Assembly: GCA_014526335.1 (NCBI GenBank) | Contig: JACTAT010000139.1 | Location: 1-64,000 of the forward strand | DNA length: 64,000 bases | Reading direction: 5' to 3' | DNA from: Chrysaora quinquecirrha | Taxonomy: Eukaryota > Cnidaria > Scyphozoa > Semaeostomeae > Pelagiidae | Shown here: positions 1 through 8,991 of the stretch, in pieces | How positions within the stretch are numbered: the stretch's first letter is position 1 | How the letters are laid out: each line of letters begins with the position of its first letter | Position numbers and translations under genes: made by a program | Notes under the pieces: model-generated | What the model saw: only the letters and a program-made list of their open reading frames with translations | The model's database searches: none | Told to the model about the DNA's origin: nothing

Positions 1-231
1 TTAGCCAAAGTTGTCTTACATACTAAATTACTATAATCCTTGACATCAAAAGCAAATCACTATTCAATCTAAAGACAAATTAATCATGAAATCATGACTA
101 CACCCCTGTTCAGCTAAGGGTTTTCAGTGGATGACAGGCTGAATTTGGAAGGCCACAGTAAGCAGGAACTACAAAGCAGAGATTGAAGACAGAAACCAAC
201 AGGGTTAACTATTTTCAAATTTATGAATTCA
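1..231 (-). other. Probable 3' flank or UTR of POMGNT2
   Basis: This stretch lies just past the POMGNT2 stop codon on the minus strand and probably holds its 3' untranslated region. I see no clear AATAAA signal on the minus strand here, so the transcript end may lie outside the window. No other gene is visible. Confidence 0.3.
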
Positions 232-2112
232 TTATTGTTCTTGACAATGGATAGTACTTGAAAGTGGACCAAACTTATGATTATACTTTGCTCTTAACCA
301 TACTCTACAAGAAACAGTGCTGCTATGTTTAGTCAATGAAAGATGCAAATCTGTTAGTTCATAAGCATTAACTTCACTGTCATCAGATCCCTCTTGCACT
401 AGGACCTGATACACCAAATCTCCATTCAAAAACTTTGAATTAACAGGTTCTTGCCAATCAATTTTCAACACTTTGCCACTGTCAGCACTCTCTATTACAC
501 AGCTTATATTCTGTACTGTGTCAGGAAAGAGAGGGTCAGTTTGGCCTTGGCTGTGATTCTGAGAACCAAAACTAAGTGATATTTGCTGTTCTAAGGATGG
601 AATATCAACAGTTGTGTCCTGGTAGATTTTGTATAACCAGTACGGGTTATCGCAGCAAAGATGCCGAGGAATAGTCTTCGCATTAATAATATCTAATTGC
701 TTCTCTTCTGTGAGATGCTTAATGCCTCCTAATCTTTGAGGTCTCTCTGGATATCCTTTGGTGTTATGCAAATCCTGATTTGTCCATGCAATATACTTCA
801 AATTCAGTAATTTTGCAAGAGTCTTATAAGGAGTATAATTATCTGGATTGATGCCATATGGAAAGAGTTCAATTAAAGTAGAACCAGGATTGAGAAACAA
901 TGATAAGATTAACTCGGCTCCATGCATCCCAACAATAACTGTTGCTTGATTAATAAGGCATACAGCATCAGCTACCTCAACATCCTCTAAATCTAGCAGA
1001 TATAATTCCTTCTTGAATATATTAGCCAAAGCTAGTGATACCTCAATTTGGTTTAAGATTAATCTGGTTTGTTTCCTTGAAATCAGGATTACATATTTTG
1101 ACTCAGACTTAGTACAATTGAAGATATATTTCAAGTGTTTTGCAAAGTACCCTAAGGTTGCTTTATCAGTACTTTTGTTTTCAATGGGTCCTTGAGGAAT
1201 CTTAAAGCCATATTGATACCAAGTAGTTTCTTTTGACAAACCAACAATCACTTCTTTGAAGCAAGATAGTTCATGTGTCAGGTTCCTTTCAAAGAGTATT
1301 GGCTGTTTTGTGAGTTTTTTGTACAAGTTATGGTAGACACCAGCTTCTCTTCCATCCATAAAGACCAATTTTGTGTTCAATTTCATCATGACAGGATTTT
1401 GAGATGTTTCAAAGCGTTTTAGAGTGGCGAAAAGGGGGAGCAAATCATCATGAAAAACGTGCATTAAATTTTCAGGATTAAATCTGTTGAAAATTATTGA
1501 AAAATCTTCAATTATCTTAATTTCATGAAAATCATCTAGTGCATGAGCTGGGAAATCGACATAATTAAAATATTGGGTATTATGGTCATCTACAGAAGAT
1601 AAATCGAGAAAAGCCGGGTCAAACCTGTTCAATGGGACACCTTGGAGGGTTGTCCATGGGCCGTGGAAAATAATAAATTTCTTCCATTTTGAGTGATAGC
1701 ATAAGTTTTGAAACTTGCAAATTCGTTCAGTCTTTGATTTTCCATGACAATAAGCGCTGCTTCCTTTGCGCAGTTCTTTCAGAGTCAAATTAGCATCAGT
1801 TGATTTTGTCTGACTAATGGGCCTAGATTTTTGCTGAACAAAACAGTGGCTTTTTCCGACATCTCTTTGCTTAATTATAAGGTTGTTTATTTCATCTAAA
1901 AGTACATAAAGAATAACCCCGAACACCAGAAATTGCAATGCAATTATTAGAATTAGTATCTTGTATAAATACATTGAGTTATCCGCACGTAAACTTACTG
2001 CACTGTGAAGTTGAAATTCATCAAAATTTAGTCGCCATTTTGAAGCCTCTCTTTCGTCGTAGTCGCGTCGTGTTGAGTCATAAGGAGCCACAGGGAGCCC
2101 ATAAGCCGTCAT
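232..2112 (-). CDS. POMGNT2: POMGNT2: O-linked mannose beta-1,4-GlcNAc transferase 2
   Basis: Intact single-exon frame of 626 codons. The family adds GlcNAc in beta-1,4 linkage to protein O-mannose in the endoplasmic reticulum, a step in building matriglycan on dystroglycan. A cytoplasmic tail of about 46 residues is followed by one hydrophobic membrane segment (about 47-72), as expected of a type II glycosyltransferase. The GT61-type catalytic region has HVFHDDLLP near residue 218, GMHGAELILSLFLNPGS from about 395 and NPDNYTPYKTLA shortly after. The last 90 or so residues form a fibronectin type III domain, as in the vertebrate enzyme. Human POMGNT2 has 580 residues and is also encoded in one exon; the extra length here is mostly the N-terminal tail. 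The first ATG gives a tail before the membrane anchor; an internal ATG near residue 47 could also be used. The identity is secure. Confidence 0.95.
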   Translation of the reverse strand: MTAYGLPVAPYDSTRRDYDEREASKWRLNFDEFQLHSAVSLRADNSMYLYKILILIIALQFLVFGVILYVLLDEINNLIIKQRDVGKSHCFVQQKSRPISQTKSTDANLTLKELRKGSSAYCHGKSKTERICKFQNLCYHSKWKKFIIFHGPWTTLQGVPLNRFDPAFLDLSSVDDHNTQYFNYVDFPAHALDDFHEIKIIEDFSIIFNRFNPENLMHVFHDDLLPLFATLKRFETSQNPVMMKLNTKLVFMDGREAGVYHNLYKKLTKQPILFERNLTHELSCFKEVIVGLSKETTWYQYGFKIPQGPIENKSTDKATLGYFAKHLKYIFNCTKSESKYVILISRKQTRLILNQIEVSLALANIFKKELYLLDLEDVEVADAVCLINQATVIVGMHGAELILSLFLNPGSTLIELFPYGINPDNYTPYKTLAKLLNLKYIAWTNQDLHNTKGYPERPQRLGGIKHLTEEKQLDIINAKTIPRHLCCDNPYWLYKIYQDTTVDIPSLEQQISLSFGSQNHSQGQTDPLFPDTVQNISCVIESADSGKVLKIDWQEPVNSKFLNGDLVYQVLVQEGSDDSEVNAYELTDLHLSLTKHSSTVSCRVWLRAKYNHKFGPLSSTIHCQEQ

Positions 2113-2311
2113 AAACCCTTCTCAAGCTGTCAGAACAAACATGTCACGTCAGCACAGATTAGGGACAGTAGAATTACGCTAGTATACGACTGCGAAATAA
2201 GCGTTTTGTTATCTTACAACTTACAAAATTGAAAACTATCACAACATTTCTACAATTAATCACAATCAATCCACTCGCACATACATGTTTTCTGTTTTCA
2301 TAAGCACACTT

Positions 2312-2607
2312 AAGGCTTGGCTAAACTAGGAGAACACTTAAGGCTTGGCTAAACTAGGAGACATGTGAGAAATTGTCGTGCCTGACAGGTCCCCTCGATG
2401 TCTCCCAGGTTAGCCGCCTCGGTAACTTCGTAGCGTGTGACAAAATCTGTAGCGAGAGACACGCAAATGTTTCTGGGAGACAACAGAAATATTTCCTGTC
2501 TCTGTGACTTGGAGGACATGTTGCTCACTTGTGACTCGTATGTTTAGCCACCTTGGGAGACACGCTGAAAACGATATTGCGCGCGACATATCTCCTAGTT
2601 TAGCCAT
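2312..2607. repeat. Inverted-repeat MITE, GGAGACA family, copy 1
   Basis: The left end reads GGCTAAACTAGGAGACATG and the right end carries the reverse complement ATCTCCTAGTTTAGCC. The left terminus is itself duplicated (2320-2350). A second copy lies at 45507-45764. The matching small reading frames in both copies follow from shared repeat sequence and are not genes. Short length and terminal inverted repeats suggest a non-autonomous DNA transposon. Confidence 0.7.
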
Positions 2608-2987
2608 AGATTTAAGCTACATACACGGAATAAGGGATATGTTAAGACAAATTAAAGGGATAAGGAGAGTACCCTGACCCCCTAATGGGGCCTCTTCAAT
2701 GCCTACAGAATTTATTTGTACTTAACTGAAAGATATGGCGGCAAATGTGACCCAGATCTTACCCTCATATTTCCTAAAGAACCTTCTTATAACGAACGAA
2801 AAAGAGCATTAAAGTTGGCTATAGGGAAAGACTTAAGATTAAATTCTATGGGTTGTTGGCAAGTAATTCTAGCACTTTAAGATTGAATTCTATAAATCAT
2901 AGATGTATAACTTAAGACACTAACTGGAAGTTCATCCCGGAAATTCGTATGACGTATGGAATCTAAGACCAACATTTCTTGGAAAAG
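2608..2987. other. Intergenic between FBXO21 and POMGNT2
   Basis: AT-rich spacer between the FBXO21 stop and the upstream side of POMGNT2. It probably contains the FBXO21 3' UTR. No coding region or named repeat is recognisable. Confidence 0.3.
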
Positions 2988-5900
2988 CTATGACGAGCAC
3001 TGTTCGTTGGATAAATCATAGCTGTCTGCTGGCAGTAGTTCTCTTGGGATTGCTCCATCTTCCGGGTAGGCTTCAGCCAGTAGTTCATTGGCAATGTATT
3101 GATATCCGTTGAATTCTTGGAAATATTTACCAATATCGGGATGATCGATCGGTCTTCCTTCTTTCGATAATGGCTCCAAGTTCTCTGTGTGAGAAAAAGC
3201 AGATCTCAATCAGTACAGTGGGTAATTTGTGTTGGTCGTATCGAGAGGTGTGAAAAACTAACTGGAACTGCGAGGAAAGTTGTAACCTCTCTTTTTCTCA
3301 GATACGTTTTGGTAATTCAGGCAAGTACCAGCCAAAGGCTTGGCCAAATGATCAAACATTCTTGATCAAACAACTGGGAACCCGATCTGAAAATCGCATG
3401 TAAAAATTGCTTGACTATCAGACCAAATCATAAAACATTGCTTACTTAACATTTTTGCTAGCGACGAGCAGCAAATGTTTCGGAAACAGATCTATAGGCA
3501 GACCCTATCGCATATACAGGACTCCGGGGTACTTCATTGTTCAAGAGACTAGACGTGCCGCCTAGTTTTTCCAAACCTACCCATGTCTACCGATAAATTC
3601 TGTTACTCTTGGTACCCATATATAGAAAGAACAACGAAATGTTTTACCCATTTGTACCAATATCTCAAATGTTTGAACCCAATATAACGTCTGAGGCAAC
3701 TCTAAATGCGGCGAAAAGGCATTTGCGTTGAAAACTAAAACGCACAACCCATATGTAGGGAAATTGGCGCTGGAAAAATTACCCATTTGGGCGGCACGTC
3801 AATCAACAATGGAAGTACCCTTACGGATGACTCTGGGTGCCAACAGATCGATCTACCAGCACTGATGTCCGGTAAAGATCGATTGTAGGAATGAGGTGGA
3901 GATGAGAGTGAAATAGAGTTTTAGCGCCAGTTGCTAGGATCTCAGTAGTAGGTTAACTAATCGAGACCTCGACCCTGGCTGTGACACTAACGTAGCTGGG
4001 GCTCCAACCCCGACCTCGCATTGCTTTTGAAACCACGAGTCAGGTGGATTAGGCCACAACACCACAGCACCTTCGAATGAAAACTGAGTCAAGCTGATTC
4101 TCGATCTGGCTGATTGATTGACTTAGCTTAATCTGCTTGCCGAGCAATGTTTTACGACATTTAGCAATGTTTTACGACAAACGGTCAAAAATTATCGTTA
4201 AAGAAACTCTCAAATGGATTACAGATAAAGTTTGATCGTCTGTCCTTGATTTTACACTGTTAAGATAAAAACCTATCGATACCTTCTGAAGCATATCGAC
4301 TGCTGCCATCATGGGCCAACACATTGTAAAAAGGTTGCTCTGCACCACCAGTAGTATTATAAACACCCATTTGATTTCGCCATGTTTCATCCATATTACA
4401 GAAGTGATCCCAGCCGTATATTACACAATAATAATGATATCTACAAAAAGACAAAGAAGGTTTTTGTGGGGTCATAGAAAACAGATCATCGAATAAAAAC
4501 TTGAAAGTCTCCAAAATTTACAAGCCAGGAAAGTAATCGAAAATGCCAGGTCGAAGGATGAAGGTGAAGGTGAAATGGTGTTTTTAGCGCCAGTCGCTAG
4601 GATCTCAGTAGTAGGTTAACTAATCGAGACCTCGACCCTGGTCTGATGCTACCGTGGCTGGGCTCGAACCCTGACCACACTGAGCTTATGACACCACGAG
4701 TCAGCTGGATTACACCACGACGCCACAGCACCTTCAATGGCTCAAAATATGATTTGTCTAATGGTTGAATGAACGTCAATAACATGGCATGAAAGTTACT
4801 TACAATTTATGACGCATGATCATGCCAACACGATATTTCACATCAGCATTCTGTGGGTCGCTGCGGTATTTCTGCAAAATCAAGAAATAGGTGATTCAAC
4901 AAACACCCGGAACAAAACTTTTCAACACAAGCAGCAGATACATATTTCTGAAGAACGAGAGAGTTAAAAATCGGATTCATGAGAAGGAGAATTATGTAAA
5001 AGCAAAACACATTTTCCTCTTTGCGAATTGGTTTCTTGCTGAAGCCATAATTGCACGAGCAATTTTTTTATGAAAATTTTTCATTGACAAGTTTATTTTG
5101 CTTGCGTAGATGGGGCCAATTTAAGCTGAAATTCCAATGGATTTGTCATAGAAAAAATTGTCAGATGGGAAAATTGCTCGTGTAGATGACTTGACAACAA
5201 TTTTTCCAATACTTATATGAAAGGACCATAATTGTCAAAGAGACTTGTTATCCATTTACACGAGCAAATAAAACTTTTCAAGGAAAAAAAATGTGCCAAA
5301 GATAATGTTTCGTCTATCTACACTAGCAGGTAAAACTTTCAAAGAAAACTGTCATAAAAAATTGCTTGTATAACTTCGGCTTAAAGAAGTAAAATGAAAT
5401 GAAAATGAAAGTTGATAGTAATAAGGCAATCACAAAGATAACTCACTGGGGTAATGCTATTTTCATCTTCTTCTGCTTGCCTCTGAACGGCATACTCTAG
5501 AAGACTTGCAAGAAGTCCAGTCTGTAGACTGCCACGAGTCGAGCTAGACAGCAGACGAAGATTTTCAACAACCTGACAGAGAAGGACAGATAAACATAAA
5601 CACTATGGTTGATTAAACATCATATTGAACGAAATTTTCTTGTTTTTCAACAAAAATGCCCCATTGATTTGGCTGACCTTTTCGCAACATGTTTTGGTGA
5701 CGGCGACGCATCACACTGCATTGATTTTGCGCCTTTTCCGGAAATTTTCTAGGACCTATTCTTCTTATGGCGCAAGTTGCTTATCGCAGTGTGTAGGCAC
5801 CTCAGGATTTTTCAAGACATGGCATTTTCAGTTGTGCCGTGCGCCAGAAGAGATAAACAATCGCACGTGTAGGAAAAGCTTCTTACGTCATCTAGATTTA

Positions 5901-7091
5901 TTCCATGGTGAAGATAAACCCTGGATAACATCAATCTGTATTCTTCATCATCTGGATTGAGCAGTAACATCAGCTCAAGAGATCCACGTAATCCATCCAG
6001 TGATCTAATGAATCCGAGATTGAAATTAGTTAATTACTTATTATTAGGGGATAGGACAAGAAAGTAATATACTGTAGCTATAAATGTAATAGATTCACAC
6101 GAGTAATCCACGTAATCCATCAAGTGATCCGAGGAATTCGGATTGAAATTTGTAAATTACTGATAACACGAAAATAAAGCAACCCAGCTATGGGTTCAAT
6201 TTATCTCAATCAACAGATTCACGGAATCATCATCTGGACTTTCAAGATTAAATGTTGTTTGTCAAGCATTAAAAATTTAATAATGAACAGACAAACGATA
6301 AAAAATTATCAAATTTATCAAAAGTCTGCTTTTCCTTCAAATTTACTATTGGAAATTTGTTAACAGCAAAATGTTTTCCTGTTTGGCCATGTCACAGACA
6401 TTGCTCGTCTCAAACATTTTCGCTTGCGTCAAGTAGTGTTTTTGAACTTTTTCAAAACATTACTTAGCAACTTCTGCTTGTCAAGCAATGTTTGTAACGT
6501 AGCCAAACGGTCAAACATTGCTTATAAAAAATTCAAATGTTTGACCAACAATGTTTGATCGTTTGGCCAGGGCTAAATGAACAACATCACAATAAATTGG
6601 AATGTACCTTGAGTCAATATTAGTCGAGCAATGTTTGTGACGTGGCCAAACGGTCAAACATTGTTTGTCAAAAAGATCTCAAATGTTTGACCAACAATGT
6701 CTGATCGTTTGGTCAGGGCTAAATGAACAACATCACAATAAATTGGAATGTACCTTGAGTCAATATTAGTCGAGCAATGTTTGTGACGTGGCCAAACGGT
6801 CAAACATTGTTTGTCAAAAAGATCTCAAATGTTTGACCAACAATGTCTGATCGTTTTGTCAGAGCTAAATGAACAACATCACAATAAATTTGAATGTACC
6901 TTGAGTCAATATTAGTTGAGGCCCTCTGAACTCGAACAATGTTGGCAACCATTCGAATGAAGATCTGTCTTTTAGTTGCAGCACAAAATAATGGTGGTCC
7001 AGGGTATGATGATGGCAGCATGTTGAGACATTGCTGTTCTGTTAGGGTCTTCCCATGAAAAGCATCGATAAAGACTTCTTCTGAGCCCAAA
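2988..7091 (-). CDS. FBXO21: FBXO21, last six coding exons (5' part missing)
   Basis: F-box protein 21 is the substrate-recognition subunit of an SCF ubiquitin ligase. Exons on the minus strand, 5' to 3': 7091-6900, 6004-5887, 5572-5447, 4871-4804, 4440-4283, 3184-2988. All junctions have GT-AG sites and phases agree. The C-terminal YccV-like domain is diagnostic: KYRVGMIMRHKL is followed across an intron by YHYYCVIYGWD, then GVYNTTGGAEQPFYNVL and the tail HPDIGKYFQEFNGYQYI. About 286 residues are present, against about 628 in human FBXO21. The F-box and central part should lie to the right of 7091, but that region holds repeats and the duplicated GLG1/WWOX block instead. The 5' half is therefore either far away, lost, or removed by misassembly. 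Confidence 0.9.
3885..4075 (-). mobile_element. tRNA-derived SINE, family 1
   Basis: Read on the minus strand, it starts with a tRNA-like head (GTGGTGTTGTGGCCTAATCC, then a B-box-like segment) and ends with a shared tail containing TTAGTTAACCTACTACTGAG. It sits in an FBXO21 intron. Other copies lie at 4556-4735 and 24474-24645, with a fragment at 32700-32785. Confidence 0.7.
4556..4735 (-). mobile_element. tRNA-derived SINE, family 1
   Basis: On the minus strand the head has GTGGTGTAATCCAGC as an A box and GGGTTCGAGCCCAG as a B box, followed by the family tail with TTAGTTAACCTACTACTGAG. It lies in the next FBXO21 intron upstream from the 3885 copy, in the same orientation. Confidence 0.75.
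6100..6145 (-). repeat. Partial duplicate of an FBXO21 exon start
   Basis: This segment repeats, with changes, the acceptor side of the 6004-5887 exon. TAATCCACGTAATCCATCAA here corresponds to the true exon start at about 5980-6004. It carries no in-frame continuation and appears to be a decayed local duplication. Confidence 0.6.
6366..6865. repeat. CAATGTTTG-type MITE plus two tandem partial copies
   Basis: A palindromic element (6366-6572) ends in GATCGTTTGGCCAGGGC. It is followed by two head-to-tail units of about 147 bases (6573-6719 and 6720-6865). Each tandem unit carries a MITE end plus the sequence TGTACCTTGAGTCAATATTA, which is also the true donor boundary of the FBXO21 exon ending at 6900. 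The units therefore contain two decoy copies of an exon end. Confidence 0.75.
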
Positions 7092-7339
7092 CTGCACAAG
7101 TAGACATCAGCGAAAGATTAAGGTGAGCAAGATAAGGGGCAAAGTTTCTTGTAAGAAAATGGATGTGCTTGACAACAATGGAACAAAAAGGGATATTTGT
7201 TCTTTAAATTCTTTACCCTTGGTGCCAGAGTCTCTTTAAGAAAAAGGAAAGGGAAAGAAAGAGACAGAGGGAAGAGAGAATGAGACCTCCCGAATAAGCG
7301 CCCTCCCTTTGACGATAAGCTCTCTTTATGATTCTCTTG

Positions 7340-7800
7340 TTATGTCAAAAATAGCTTATGCCCTAGAAGCATATGGTGTTGCAACTGATAACCGTATGAA
7401 CAGGAATCAGATTTTGCAAAATAGGATACTTTAAATAATTGACTTTAAAGATCGTAGATATTCTACAAATTTGCTTCATAAAAAGCTTAGAATTCTTAAA
7501 GTTGCTGACTTTTACAAATTAGCTGTTTTGAAAATAATGCATCGCGTAAATTTTAAAACCTCTTCTCTCCCAGCGATCTTTCAAGGTTATTTTAAGACAA
7601 ACAAAGACTTTCATAACTATGCAACTAGGCAGAAAAATGACTTCAAAGTATTCAAAACAAATAAAAAATGGGAGGATAAGATGTTGCTTAATGTAGAAGC
7701 TCGACTCTGGAACAACCTTCCCTCAAAATTAAAATCTATATCTAACCCTAAAACCTTTAGTGTTAAATTTAAGCAAACTGTTATAAATGAATACAGTTGA
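7340..7800 (+). mobile_element. LINE reverse-transcriptase C-terminal fragment (arm A)
   Basis: A frame at 7471-7800 encodes the C-terminal tail typical of jockey/CR1-like non-LTR reverse transcriptases: LHKKLRILKVADFYKL, HNYATRQ and ARLWNNLPSKLKSI. Sequence upstream to about 7340 continues the similarity but is broken by stops. There is no polymerase core. The matching fragment in arm B is at 17945-18405. Confidence 0.8.
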
Positions 7801-8384
7801 CATCCGCTGTCTCGAACTCTTAAGGGAAACTGGAATTTGTTCGAGATGGCGAATGTTCGAAATAACGGATGCCCCATAGAAATATAAAAAATTATAGTTT
7901 TTAAGTCAGAAAAGGAAACCCTATTAACATGCAGGGCAACTGATCCCGAATTTCATCAAATTAGTCTGGTATTTCTTACATAGGAGTCAAAGCTCATCTG
8001 CTTTCATCCCTGCTATTGGTGAAATTGAGATAATGGCAATGCAGCACATCTCGAAAGAGAACAGCTTCATCTATTGTATACATGGGCAGCATGTCACTTA
8101 GCTGCTGCAATTCCCGCTCCGCTAGGCGAACTTATACATATTTTCAGCCTGTCTCTTTATCCAGTTCAGCAGAAAATTTGGCAAAGTTCGAGATAAAGAG
8201 CAGGTTTTCCTCCATGGGAAATCGAAAATGGTTCGAGACAGCGAATGTTCGAGATAACGGGGTTCGAGATAGCGGATGATTTTTCTATAGAAACCCTTAT
8301 ACGAAAACGAGGGGAAATTGAAAATCGTTCTAGACAGCGAATGTTCGAGATAGCGGGCAATCGAGATAGCGGATGTCAACTTTA
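7794..8384. mobile_element. pogo/Tc1-like non-autonomous DNA transposon (arm A)
   Basis: The terminal inverted repeats are CAGTTGACATCCGCT at the left and AGCGGATGTCAACT at the right, with internal copies of TTCGAGATAGCG. TA flanks the ends, as for Tc1/mariner-type insertion. No transposase is encoded. The arm B copy is at 18727-19325. Both ends of this element coincide with arm A deletion breakpoints. Confidence 0.7.
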
Positions 8385-8405
8385 TAAAATATTCCTGCTC
8401 TCATG

Positions 8406-8680
8406 CCCTGGCCAAACGATCAAACATTGGTTGTCAAACATCTGAAATTTGCTTATCAGGCAGAATTTCACCTTTTGGCCACGTCGCAAAATATTGCTCG
8501 TCCAATTTTCTTTGCTGCGCCAAGGAGATAATGATAATTAACTTTTCCAAAAGCAATGGGCTACAAATCTGCTTATTTTTGCTTATCAAGCAATGTTTTG
8601 TGACGTGGCCAAACGTTCAAACATTCCTTGATAAGCAAATTTATATGTTTGACAAGCAATGTTTGATTTTTGGCCAGGAC
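8406..8680. repeat. CAATGTTTG-type palindromic MITE (arm A)
   Basis: It begins CCTGGCCAAACGATCAAACA and ends with the near reverse complement TTTTTGGCCAGGAC. Inner segments alternate CAAACATT and AATGTTTG, so it can fold on itself. It corresponds to 19852-20126 in arm B. Confidence 0.75.
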
Positions 8681-8689
8681 CTCAATGTG

Positions 8690-8890
8690 CGCTATCCCAT
8701 GATCCCATGATATCCAGTGATCTCTCCCTGCTTTCCCATTAACTTTTGCAGGCTTCTATCGCATCACCTTTTGTCAGTTTCCCCATGATTCCTTGCTTTA
8801 TACACAGTTACTACTCGCTGCTATCCTATGATCCTTTGCTGATACCCCATGATTCCTTGCTGATACCCCATGATTCCTTGCTGATATTAA
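8690..8890. repeat. Short minisatellite, CCCATGATTCCTTGCTGATA unit (arm A)
   Basis: Imperfect repeats of about 21 bases with the core CCATGAT(T/C)CCTTGCTG. It matches the first part of 20130-20560 in arm B, then breaks off at 8888 at a deletion junction. Confidence 0.6.
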
Positions 8891-8990
8891 AGTAAAGTTG
8901 CCGTTTTCGAGTCTACTACTAGCCTAGAGCTACTCAGTTGACTTTACACTTTACCTTGGCTGGATGCATTAGCATATAGCAGGGTGCAGG
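8891..8990 (-). mobile_element. tRNA-derived SINE, family 2, truncated
   Basis: The 3' part of the family 2 SINE (AAAGTTGCCGTTTTCGAGTC through GCATATAGCAGGGTGCAG on the plus strand). It is cut off and joined directly to the end of GLG1 exon 6 sequence at about 8990. Arm B has the complete SINE at 20812-21087, so the truncation marks an arm A deletion. Confidence 0.75.
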
Positions 8991-8991
8991 T

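Noticed and set aside
1013..1195. Plus-strand frame inside POMGNT2
   Set aside because: It is a shadow of the real minus-strand coding frame.
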